DNA of 11,637 bases, taken from NCBI GenBank assembly GCA_030018605.1, contig JASEHP010000036.1:1-11637 (forward strand), read 5' to 3'. This document shows, in pieces, positions 1 to 6,869 of the stretch (position 1 is its first letter; each line of letters opens with the position of its first letter). The translations under genes and the position numbers were made by a program. The DNA comes from Thermodesulfovibrionales bacterium (GTDB taxonomy: Bacteria > Nitrospirota > Thermodesulfovibrionia > Thermodesulfovibrionales > UBA1546). The notes under the pieces are model-generated. The model searched no databases. It saw only the letters and a list, made by a program, of their open reading frames with translations, and was not told where the DNA came from.

Positions 1-1
1 T

Positions 2-616
2 CCCATAACCCTTGTTAACTCTATAAATCCGTTCAGGATCGAGGGACAGAAGACTGCCGCATTTGAAGTATGCGACCAGATTGGTTTTTCGCCAAAATAT
101 CATGCATTGCCTGTAGGCAATGCAGGAAATATAACCGCATACTGGAAAGGATACAGCGAATATCACAGGGGAGGAAAGATTGCTTCATTGCCGGTTATGC
201 TTGGCTTTCAGGCAGCAGGCGCAGCGCCGATTGTCAAAGGGCATCCGATAGAAAGGCCTGAGACAATAGCTACAGCTATAAGAATCGGTAATCCTGCAAG
301 CTGGAAAGGCGCAGTAGCGGCAAGGGATGAATCAGGCGGAAGGATTGATGCTGTTACAGACGAAGAAATATTAAAGGCTTACAATCTTATTGCATCAACA
401 GAAGGCATATTCTGCGAGCCTGCATCTGCAGCATCGCTGGCAGGTGTGATGAAACTGCATAAAGAAGGCTATTTCAATCCCGGAGATGCTGTTGTTTGCA
501 CTCTTACGGGTCACGGGCTTAAAGACCCGGACACGGTATTCAGGGTATCAAAAGATCCGGTGAAGGTTAAGGCTGATATTGCCGAGGTAGAGAAGATAAT
601 AGAAAAGATAATTTAG
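2..616 (+). CDS. thrC: Threonine synthase, 3' part (5' end outside window)
   Basis: PLP-dependent enzyme that converts O-phosphohomoserine to threonine in the cytoplasm, the last step of threonine synthesis. The reading frame is open from base 2 to the TAG at 614-616, giving 204 residues, so roughly the last 60% of a short-type (about 350 aa) threonine synthase. Visible family signatures are NPFRIEGQKTAAFE near the window edge, then the glycine-rich PLP-phosphate loop PVGNAGNITAYWKG, and near the end the EGIFCEPASAAS segment typical of fold type II PLP enzymes. The PLP-binding lysine lies upstream of the window. An internal TTG at 107 is not a true start because homology continues upstream of it. 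Twenty bases separate it from the next gene, and the downstream genes encode two other steps of the same pathway, so it is probably part of a thr operon. Confidence 0.95.
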   Translation, partial: PITLVNSINPFRIEGQKTAAFEVCDQIGFSPKYHALPVGNAGNITAYWKGYSEYHRGGKIASLPVMLGFQAAGAAPIVKGHPIERPETIATAIRIGNPASWKGAVAARDESGGRIDAVTDEEILKAYNLIASTEGIFCEPASAASLAGVMKLHKEGYFNPGDAVVCTLTGHGLKDPDTVFRVSKDPVKVKADIAEVEKIIEKII

Positions 617-636
617 ACGGCGGGTAAATTTTACAG

Positions 637-1851
637 ATGAAATACGTTGTTATCATAGGCGATGGCATGGCAGACATGCCGTTAAATGAGCTTGGCGGTA
701 AAACCCCCTTGCAGGAAGCATTTACCCCGAATATGGATAAGCTTGCCTGCGAAGGAATAATCGGCAGGGTCAGGACCATCCCTGAGGGTTTTCATCCGGG
801 TTCGGATGTTGCTAATCTGAGCGTGCTTGGCTATGACCCTGAGAAGTTCTATACAGGCAGGGCATCTCTTGAGGCAGCGAGTATCGGAGTGGATATCAAA
901 GACGATGATGTTGCTTACAGGTGCAATCTCGTAACTCTAAAATTCAACAAGGATAAGACTCAGGCAGTAATGGATGATTACAGCGGAGGGCATGTCTCTA
1001 CTGAAGAGGCAGGAGTGCTTATCAATGATATAAATAAAGAACTCGGAACCAAGCAGATAAAATTTTACAGGGGTGTGAGTTACAGGCATCTGATGGTATG
1101 GTCAGGCGGCAAGGCGGCAGTTGAATGCACTCCGCCGCATGACATAATGGGAAGGGATATTTCGGATTATCTTCCTGTCGGTTCAGGCGAGGAGACTCTC
1201 AGAGGATTAATGATTGACTCTGTTGATGTCCTTGAAAGCCATCAAATAAATAAAGAACGTATAAATAGAGGCGAAAAACCTGCAAACAGCATATGGCTCT
1301 GGGGACAGGGCAAAAAACCGGGTCTGCCGGAATTCAAGGAGAAATATTCTGTTGAAGGCGCTATGGTTTCTGCTGTTGACCTTACAAAAGGGCTTGGCAT
1401 TTATGCCGGGTTTAAGATACTTCAGGTGCCGGGTGTTACGGGCTGGCTTGATACGAACTATGTCGGCAAGGCAGAGGCAGCGCTGAACGCTCTTAAGGAA
1501 GTTGATTTTGTGTACATACACGTTGAGGCGCCTGACGAGGCAGGGCATTCAGGAAACTATAAAAACAAGATAAAGGCTATAGAGGATTTTGATGCGCTTG
1601 TTGTAGGGGCTGTCATGAGGGGCATAAAATCCTTTGAAGAATTCAGGATTCTGGTTATGCCTGATCATCCGACGCCGATAGATCTGAGGACGCATACGGC
1701 TGAACCGGTGCCGTTTGTTATCTATGACAACAAACAAAAACAAAACAACGAGGGCGCTGCTTTTAATGAGTCAATACTGAAGAAGAAAGATATAATGGTT
1801 TTTGAAGAGGGATATAAGCTTATGGATTATTTCATTAAGGGGGAAAACTGA
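637..1851 (+). CDS. apgM: ApgM-family phosphomutase-like protein, probable homoserine kinase
   Basis: 404-residue member of the alkaline-phosphatase superfamily, archaeal-type cofactor-independent phosphoglycerate mutase branch. The metal and catalytic residues of the family are visible: D9 in IIGDGMADMP, nucleophile S56 in HPGSDVANLS, the E-A-P-D-E-A-G-H stretch at 297-304, PDHPTP at 342-347 and H353. The gene sits between thrC and lysC. Members of this family in that setting were grouped as proposed homoserine kinases (as I recall, a dedicated TIGRFAM, TIGR02535) in organisms without classical GHMP-type ThrB. I therefore infer ATP-dependent phosphorylation of homoserine as its main role; phosphoglycerate mutase activity is the alternative reading and is what most automatic annotation would print. 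The ATG start has only a weak upstream GGCGGG. The stop codon overlaps the lysC start by one base (TGATG), which implies translational coupling. Confidence 0.88.
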   Translation: MKYVVIIGDGMADMPLNELGGKTPLQEAFTPNMDKLACEGIIGRVRTIPEGFHPGSDVANLSVLGYDPEKFYTGRASLEAASIGVDIKDDDVAYRCNLVTLKFNKDKTQAVMDDYSGGHVSTEEAGVLINDINKELGTKQIKFYRGVSYRHLMVWSGGKAAVECTPPHDIMGRDISDYLPVGSGEETLRGLMIDSVDVLESHQINKERINRGEKPANSIWLWGQGKKPGLPEFKEKYSVEGAMVSAVDLTKGLGIYAGFKILQVPGVTGWLDTNYVGKAEAALNALKEVDFVYIHVEAPDEAGHSGNYKNKIKAIEDFDALVVGAVMRGIKSFEEFRILVMPDHPTPIDLRTHTAEPVPFVIYDNKQKQNNEGAAFNESILKKKDIMVFEEGYKLMDYFIKGEN

Positions 1852-3077
1852 TGCTTATTGTCCAGAAATACGGCGGGACGTCTGTAGCTAATGTTGATAG
1901 GATTAAGGCTGTTGCCAAGCGCGTTGTGAAGACCGCAAAAGAAGGGCATAAGGTTGCAGTTGTTGTCTCTGCAATGGCAGGAGAAACAGACAAGCTTATA
2001 AATCTCGCACATCAAGTATCATCCGCTCCAAGAGAAAGAGAGATGGATCTTATGCTTTCATCAGGGGAACGAGTTACCTGTGCCCTTACAGCCATAGCCA
2101 TAGAAGAGCTTGGTCATAAAGCAATGGCGTTTACGGGAAGGCAAATGGGGATAATAACAGATGATGTGCATACAAAGGCAAAGATAGAAAAAATAGCGGG
2201 AGAAAGAGCAAAGAAGGCATTGGATGAAGGATATATAATTGTTGTGGCTGGCTTTCAGGGCATAACAGAAGGCGGTTCTGATGTTACGACGCTTGGAAGA
2301 GGAGGCTCCGACCTTTCCGCAGTTGCAATAGCCTCGGCACTGAATGCCGACTTATGCGAGATATATACTGATGTGGACGGTGTTTATACAACAGACCCCA
2401 ATATTGTTCCGGAGGCGAGAAAGCTGAATAAGATTTCCTATGAAGAGATGCTTGAGCTTGCAAGCCTCGGCGCAAAGGTGCTTCAGACGAGGTCCGTTGA
2501 ATTTGCCATGAAATACGAAGTGCCTGTTGTTGTGAGGTCAAGTTTTAATGATAATCAGGGGACGCTTGTTACCAAGGAGGATAAGGATATGGAGAAAGTC
2601 GTTGTGTCAGGAGTAGCTTATGACAAGAACCAGGCAAAGATTACTGTAATGGGAGTGCCTGATAAGCCGGGCATAGCTGCAAGACTTTTCAAGGGGATTG
2701 CGGATGCCGGCATAGTTGTTGATATGATTGTCCAGAATGTAAGCAGTGACGGAAAGGCTGCTGACATATCATTCACAGTTCCGAGGACAGACACCAAGAA
2801 GACATTGAAACTGACAGAAGGAATCGCAAAGGAACTTGGAGCAAAAGGCGTTGACATGAAGGAGGATATTGCGAAGATATCCATTGTCGGCGTAGGCATG
2901 AGGACTCATTCAGGAGTTGCCTCGCAGATGTTTGAGACACTTGCGAAACATAGTGTGAACATAATAATGATAAGCACATCAGAGATAAAGGTGTCATGTA
3001 TCATAGACGCTAAATATACAGAACTTGCTGTCAGGGTTTTACACGATGCGTTTGGATTGGCACAGGGAAAGGTCTGA
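1851..3077 (+). CDS. lysC: Aspartate kinase (alpha subunit)
   Basis: Phosphorylates L-aspartate, the committed step of the lysine, threonine and methionine branch. The protein has 408 residues. An amino acid kinase domain occupies about 1-240 with the substrate/ATP motif KYGGTSV at 6-12, the SGER motif at 71-74, the glycine-rich TTLGRGGSDLSA at 146-157 and IYTDVDGVYTTDP at 171-183. Two C-terminal ACT domains lie at about 262-335 and 342-405 and would carry feedback control by lysine and/or threonine. The start ATG overlaps the preceding stop and is preceded by AAGGGGG at 1837-1843. The length and domain plan match the B. subtilis aspartokinase II type, which has an alpha2beta2 structure with beta made from an internal start; the same signal is present here. 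Which amino acid inhibits it cannot be read from the sequence. Confidence 0.97.
   Translation: MLIVQKYGGTSVANVDRIKAVAKRVVKTAKEGHKVAVVVSAMAGETDKLINLAHQVSSAPREREMDLMLSSGERVTCALTAIAIEELGHKAMAFTGRQMGIITDDVHTKAKIEKIAGERAKKALDEGYIIVVAGFQGITEGGSDVTTLGRGGSDLSAVAIASALNADLCEIYTDVDGVYTTDPNIVPEARKLNKISYEEMLELASLGAKVLQTRSVEFAMKYEVPVVVRSSFNDNQGTLVTKEDKDMEKVVVSGVAYDKNQAKITVMGVPDKPGIAARLFKGIADAGIVVDMIVQNVSSDGKAADISFTVPRTDTKKTLKLTEGIAKELGAKGVDMKEDIAKISIVGVGMRTHSGVASQMFETLAKHSVNIIMISTSEIKVSCIIDAKYTELAVRVLHDAFGLAQGKV
2574..2591 (+). promoter_or_regulatory. Internal ribosome binding site and start for the aspartokinase beta subunit
   Basis: Inside lysC, a near-perfect Shine-Dalgarno AAGGAGG (2574-2580) is followed after 8 bases by an in-frame ATG (2589-2591), codon 247. 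Translation from here to 3077 gives a 162-residue protein made only of the two ACT domains. B. subtilis aspartokinase II produces a beta subunit of very similar length from an internal start at the equivalent place (established for that enzyme). The signal is stronger than the ribosome sites of several full genes in this window. That it is used here is inferred. Confidence 0.7.
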
Positions 3078-3149
3078 ACACATCACTGTAGGCAGTAGAT
3101 AAAGCTATCAGGATATCAATAAGAGACACAGCTCACGTACAATAGTCTT

Positions 3150-3179
3150 TTGTCCATTATTGAAATTTAATAATAATAT
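3150..3179 (+). promoter_or_regulatory. Possible sigma70 promoter for obg
   Basis: TTGTCC (3150-3155) and TAATAT (3174-3179) are separated by 18 bases in an AT-rich stretch just before obg. Each box matches consensus at four of six positions. It would leave a leader of only about ten bases, consistent with the lack of a Shine-Dalgarno before the obg start. The rest of the 117-base gap after lysC shows no clear terminator, only a weak ACTG/CAGT hairpin soon after the lysC stop with no T-run. Confidence 0.25.
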
Positions 3180-3194
3180 GCGTTAAGTTTGCTT

Positions 3195-4199
3195 ATGCAA
3201 TTTGTTGATTACACGAAAATCCATGTCAAGGCGGGAGACGGTGGAAGGGGATGCGTGAGCTTCCGCAGGGAAAAGTATGTGCCCCGCGGCGGACCTGACG
3301 GCGGGGACGGCGGCAGAGGAGGACATATAATCTTCAAGGCAAGCGGGGAACTGAATACACTCCTTGACCTCAGATATCAGAGAGAATATAAGGCAAAAAG
3401 AGGCCAGCACGGCATGGGCAAAAAGATGCACGGCAAAAACGGTGAAGACAGGATTATTCCTGTGCCTGTGGGCACTGTCATAAAAGATGCTGATACCGAT
3501 GAGATAATTGCAGACCTTGACAGCGAAGGCGTAGAAACCATAATAGCAAAAGGGGGGAGGGGCGGACAAGGGAATGCTCACTTTGCAACTCCGACAAGAC
3601 AGGCGCCAAAATTCGCACAGCCCGGAGAAGAAGGCAAAGAAAAAAATCTTGTTATTGAGTTAAAACTCCTTGCCGATGCCGGGTTGATAGGGCTTCCCAA
3701 TGCAGGCAAATCAACATTGATTTCAGTAATATCATCCGCAAGGCCCAAGATTGCGGATTATCCGTTCACAACTCTTACGCCTAATCTCGGAGTTGTGAAG
3801 CTCAAGGATTTCAGGAGTTTTGTTGTTGCGGACATTCCCGGGCTTATAGAAGGAGCGCACAGGGGCGCTGGATTAGGCTTTCAGTTTTTAAGGCACGTAG
3901 AGCGCACGTCAATACTCCTTCACCTTGTTGATGCCTCTGATATTCCTGAAACCGACCCTGTGGAAGACTTGAAAAAGATAAACAAGGAACTTGAGCTTTA
4001 CAGCTCCAAACTCTTAAAGAAGCCGCAGGCGGTTGTCGGAACAAAGACAGACATTGCCGTAGAGAAGAAGAGGCTCAAAAAACTTGCAAAATACTGCAAG
4101 TCAAAAAATATTGAGTTTTTCCCTGTATCAGCGGCAACAGGCAAGGGAATAAAGGAACTACTGCTTTATCTGTCCGCTGTTGTCAGAAAAGAAAAATAA
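3195..4199 (+). CDS. obgE: GTPase Obg (CgtA), short form
   Basis: Essential GTPase acting in 50S ribosomal subunit assembly and stress signalling. Taking ATG at 3195 as start gives 334 residues and the canonical N-terminus MQFVDYTKIHVKAGDGGRGC. A TTG two codons upstream (3189) is possible but less likely; neither has a visible Shine-Dalgarno. The glycine-rich Obg fold covers about 1-160. The G domain follows: G1 GLPNAGKST 166-174, G2 FTTL 191-194, G3 DIPG 213-216, G4 TKTD 283-286 and G5 SAA 312-314. The G4 motif has Thr where many family members have Asn (NKxD). The protein ends right after the G domain, so the variable C-terminal OCT domain found in some Obg proteins is absent, as in many bacteria. 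The usual upstream partners rplU and rpmA are not next to it; lysC is. Confidence 0.96.
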   Translation: MQFVDYTKIHVKAGDGGRGCVSFRREKYVPRGGPDGGDGGRGGHIIFKASGELNTLLDLRYQREYKAKRGQHGMGKKMHGKNGEDRIIPVPVGTVIKDADTDEIIADLDSEGVETIIAKGGRGGQGNAHFATPTRQAPKFAQPGEEGKEKNLVIELKLLADAGLIGLPNAGKSTLISVISSARPKIADYPFTTLTPNLGVVKLKDFRSFVVADIPGLIEGAHRGAGLGFQFLRHVERTSILLHLVDASDIPETDPVEDLKKINKELELYSSKLLKKPQAVVGTKTDIAVEKKRLKKLAKYCKSKNIEFFPVSAATGKGIKELLLYLSAVVRKEK

Positions 4200-4224
4200 A
4201 GAATCCGCAATGATTTTTTATGCC

Positions 4225-4252
4225 TTGACATCTTCCCTGCATGGAATATAAT
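4225..4252 (+). promoter_or_regulatory. Strong consensus sigma70 promoter of hsp20
   Basis: Perfect TTGACA at 4225-4230, a 16-base spacer, and perfect TATAAT at 4247-4252. Transcription would begin near 4259, leaving a leader of about 35 bases that contains the GGGGAGG ribosome site. This is the best promoter match in the window and indicates housekeeping-sigma transcription of the small heat-shock gene. No CIRCE element (TTAGCACTC-N9-GAGTGCTAA) is present. Confidence 0.8.
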
Positions 4253-4279
4253 TATAAATAGCTAATAACATCTTATAAT
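4251..4279 (+). repeat. AT-rich inverted repeat overlapping the hsp20 -10 box and start site
   Basis: ATTATAA (4251-4257) and TTATAAT (4273-4279) form perfect 7-base arms around a 15-base spacer, overlapping the end of the -10 box and the predicted transcription start. The position suits a repressor operator or a weak melting hairpin in the leader. Arms made only of A and T could arise by chance, so function is uncertain. Confidence 0.35.
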
Positions 4280-4293
4280 GAGGGGAGGTGGCT

Positions 4294-4782
4294 ATGGCTA
4301 AAAAGGGGACAAAAGAGGTTGTAAAAACCGAGCCTGCAAGGGCGATTTCACCGCTTGAGGAGATGGAGAAGCGCTTTGAGGATTTTTTCAGAAAGCCGTT
4401 TTCTTTAATCGGGCCTACATGGTGGCCAAGGCTCAGGATGCCGGAACTGGAGGAAATTACTCCGACAGTTGATATCTATGAAGAGGCTGGCGATGTTGTA
4501 ATAAAGGCAGATCTGCCGGGCATGAAAAAAGAGAACATTGATGTGAATATCTCAGGCGATACAGTGACGATCTCTGGAGAAAAAAAGAAAGAGGAGAAAG
4601 TTGAGAAAAAGAATTATTACAGCATTGAGAGGTCGTATGGTTCTTTCAAACGCACTTTTCGCATGCCGGCTGAGGTGCAGGCAGATAAAGCAAAGGCGAA
4701 TTTCAAGGATGGGGTTCTTGAGTTAAGAGTCCCAAGGACAGAGGAAGCAAAGAAGAAGGAAAAGAAGGTTGCAATAGAATAA
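4294..4782 (+). CDS. Hsp20 / alpha-crystallin family small heat-shock protein
   Basis: ATP-independent holdase chaperone that binds unfolding proteins and forms cytoplasmic oligomers. ATG at 4294 is preferred over GTG at 4288 because GGGGAGG (4282-4288) lies five bases before it and overlaps the GTG; this gives 162 residues. The N-terminal arm (about 1-54) has PLEEMEKRFEDFF and a Trp/Pro-rich patch. The alpha-crystallin domain covers about 56-148, opening with PTVDIYEEAGDVVIKADLPG and closing with GVLELRVPR (the A/G-x-L motif). The lysine-rich tail ends KKVAIE, with VAI serving as the family's I/V-x-I anchor motif. It is monocistronic: its own strong promoter stands upstream, and the next gene is convergent, 15 bases beyond the stop. 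No obvious terminator separates the two. Confidence 0.95.
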   Translation: MAKKGTKEVVKTEPARAISPLEEMEKRFEDFFRKPFSLIGPTWWPRLRMPELEEITPTVDIYEEAGDVVIKADLPGMKKENIDVNISGDTVTISGEKKKEEKVEKKNYYSIERSYGSFKRTFRMPAEVQADKAKANFKDGVLELRVPRTEEAKKKEKKVAIE

Positions 4783-4797
4783 TCCAGCCTCAACCTG

Positions 4798-5874
4798 CTA
4801 AAGTTGTAAATATTCCTTTGCAAGCGCAGGGTACAGTCTTGGATTGAAGAGGATATTTGTCATGAAGTAGCATTCGTGCGTGCAGAAGCATTTGTTGTTC
4901 TGAATTGAGGTGAGTATTTTTTTGGCATTATCCGTGCGCAGGATTTTTTTTATGTCATATTCGTAATCTTTCACATTCCCCAATTTTTTCGTGAGTATCT
5001 CGCAGGGATACATATCCCCATTTTCTGTCAGGACAATATTCAGCCTGCCTGCATAGCACGGGATTATCTTTTTTTGTTCAAGCATAGTCTGATGTATCAG
5101 ATTGCGCTGAAGAATATCCTGCGCAGCCTTGATGCGCACGCCTCTGAAGCGGTATGTAGCTGAAGTCGTATTCTTCAGATTTTCCTCAAGCCTTTTTATT
5201 GCATGAAGATACTTTTTGTAATCTATTTTTTTGTAGCTTTCATTCTCAAGGCTGCCCCGTATCAGGGAAATGGTATGCGTTTTTATGTTTTTCAGCTTGC
5301 TGACGAAATCTATTATCCTGTCCATAGAATCCTGATTTTCAGAGCAGAAAACGGTATTCACTCCAAGTTCAAAGTTAGGATATTTCTCAAGGAGTTTTTC
5401 AAGCAGGGTGTAAGTCTCCATGGTCTTATCAAAACTGTGAGGCGTGCTGCGGAGTTTGTCATGAGCTTCATTCAGCCCGTCAATTGAAAGTTTTACAGCT
5501 ATCACGCTTTTTTTGCAGTATTTGAGCATTTCTTCTGTCCTGTCTCTGATCAATTGAGGAAGAAGCCCGTTTGTTGGATAAAGTATTATTGCTGGTCTGT
5601 TGTTTTTGTAGAAAACTTTGCTTATCTCAACAAGGTCATCCCTGAGATATATCTCGCCGCCTGAAAATGCAAGCCAGAGCAGACTGCCGAGAGATTTAGA
5701 GACCTTTTGTATTTCGTCCAGAGACAATTCCTTTGTGGGACTTTTGCTTTCAGTGCTTTTGAGGTAGAAACAGAACGGGCAGTTTGAATTACACCTTCTT
5801 GTGACAAAGAAAGTAAGATGGATTGGCATTGATTTTTTCAAGGCAGAACTAAGATGGCGAAAGGGCGAATACAT
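4798..5874 (-). CDS. Radical SAM protein with SPASM-like C-terminal domain
   Basis: 358 residues. The radical SAM iron-sulfur motif is CNSNCPFC, with C28, C32 and C35 (CX3CX2C), followed by the SAM-contacting SGGE at 71-74. The C-terminus has C273, then G286-x4-C291, then C329, C331 and C335. This matches the opening CX9-15GX4C of a SPASM domain, with fewer cysteines in the last cluster than the classic seven, so at least one auxiliary cluster is likely but the second may differ. SPASM enzymes mostly modify peptides or small molecules. No precursor peptide gene is visible nearby, and the neighbours (glycosyltransferase, heptosyltransferase) suggest a role in modifying an envelope component or its nucleotide sugar. 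Substrate unknown. The start ATG is five bases after the glycosyltransferase stop, with AGAGGA about ten bases upstream. It is the last gene of the - strand operon. Confidence 0.9.
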   Translation of the reverse strand: MYSPFRHLSSALKKSMPIHLTFFVTRRCNSNCPFCFYLKSTESKSPTKELSLDEIQKVSKSLGSLLWLAFSGGEIYLRDDLVEISKVFYKNNRPAIILYPTNGLLPQLIRDRTEEMLKYCKKSVIAVKLSIDGLNEAHDKLRSTPHSFDKTMETYTLLEKLLEKYPNFELGVNTVFCSENQDSMDRIIDFVSKLKNIKTHTISLIRGSLENESYKKIDYKKYLHAIKRLEENLKNTTSATYRFRGVRIKAAQDILQRNLIHQTMLEQKKIIPCYAGRLNIVLTENGDMYPCEILTKKLGNVKDYEYDIKKILRTDNAKKILTSIQNNKCFCTHECYFMTNILFNPRLYPALAKEYLQL

Positions 5875-5879
5875 TTCAA

Positions 5880-6869
5880 TTAAATCCTCTCATATTTTGA
5901 TAGGTAATCAGCTATGCCGGCAATAGACCCGACTCCGACGGCAATCGGGTAAACTGCAATGTAGTGGATGCCTGAGAAAAAAGTGAAAGGTAATCCTTTT
6001 GCATCAAGAAATGCTCTAAATAGTTTTCTGTTTATTATGCGTATGTTGATTACCTGAATAATGACTGAAAAAATAAAAGCGAAATAGCTATCCATAAGAA
6101 GGAACAGGCAGAGCAAAAGTGCGCTTGTAAAAAATGATACTACGTTGAATTTCAGCTCCAATGAAGCTGCGCCTGAATCTTTAAAGATATCTTTATTCAT
6201 AATGGAATATATAGTCCAGTATTTTGATTTTCTATAGGCATTCTTGAGAGATTTTCTCAATGTAAAATTGAATATATGCCGGACAAGTATTTCAGGGTTC
6301 ATCATAAGTTTGTAGCCCGTCTTTCTGAGCCTGTGGCTGAATTCTACATCCTCCAATATAGGCAGGAAGTTTTCCTGAAATCCTCCGCTTTTCATAAAGA
6401 TATCTCTGGCGATGACCATTGCATGTGTTGGTATATAATCAGGAGGCTCTTTTTTCATCTCGGAATAGTTTATGAATATGGACTGGAATATGCTGAAGAA
6501 ATCTTTGTCATAAGGAATAGCAGAATAGGTGCCGCCGATGATTGCATCTTCACTTGCAAGAAGGGCTTTATTCACCTTTGTTAGCGTATCTCTCTGAATC
6601 AGGCAGTCTGCATCAATAAAAAAAAGAATCTCGCCGCTGCTGTTCTTTGCGCCTGTATTCCTTGCCTTTGATGCTCCGGAGTGTTCGTCTAAGGGAATCA
6701 ATTTACACGGAAATTTTTTTATTATCTCTGCCGAATTATCTGTTGAGCAGTCATCCGCAACTATAACTTCAAAATTGTCATATTCTGAGGAAAATGCAGC
6801 CTCAAGGCACCTGCCGATGGTAGAACTTCCATTATAGTTGGGGATAATAACCGAGATGCTTTTATTCAT
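5880..6869 (-). CDS. Family 2 glycosyltransferase with C-terminal membrane segments
   Basis: Transfers a sugar from a nucleotide or lipid-linked donor, probably in surface polysaccharide or glycolipid synthesis at the inner membrane. From ATG at 6867-6869 the protein has 329 residues and begins directly with the GT-A fold, SVIIPNYNG at 5-13. Donor-binding residues D39/D40 are in VADDCSTDNS, the DxD motif is D86-x-D88 in FFIDADCL, and the base motif is LEDVEF at 172-177 followed by RLRKTGYK. Hydrophobic stretches at about 242-260, 262-280 and 294-320 predict two to four membrane passes. The frame stays open upstream to 6938, but those residues overlap the nitrilase gene and precede the conserved N-terminus. 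An ATG at 6890 is a second candidate, lying just before ACAGGAAA. The chosen start overlaps the nitrilase stop by eight bases. Acceptor and sugar are unknown. Confidence 0.9.
   Translation of the reverse strand: MNKSISVIIPNYNGSSTIGRCLEAAFSSEYDNFEVIVADDCSTDNSAEIIKKFPCKLIPLDEHSGASKARNTGAKNSSGEILFFIDADCLIQRDTLTKVNKALLASEDAIIGGTYSAIPYDKDFFSIFQSIFINYSEMKKEPPDYIPTHAMVIARDIFMKSGGFQENFLPILEDVEFSHRLRKTGYKLMMNPEILVRHIFNFTLRKSLKNAYRKSKYWTIYSIMNKDIFKDSGAASLELKFNVVSFFTSALLLCLFLLMDSYFAFIFSVIIQVINIRIINRKLFRAFLDAKGLPFTFFSGIHYIAVYPIAVGVGSIAGIADYLSKYERI

Noticed and set aside
4783..4797. Bidirectional terminator between hsp20 and the radical SAM gene
   Set aside because: Only 15 bases lie between the two stops, and no inverted repeat or T-run could be found there.
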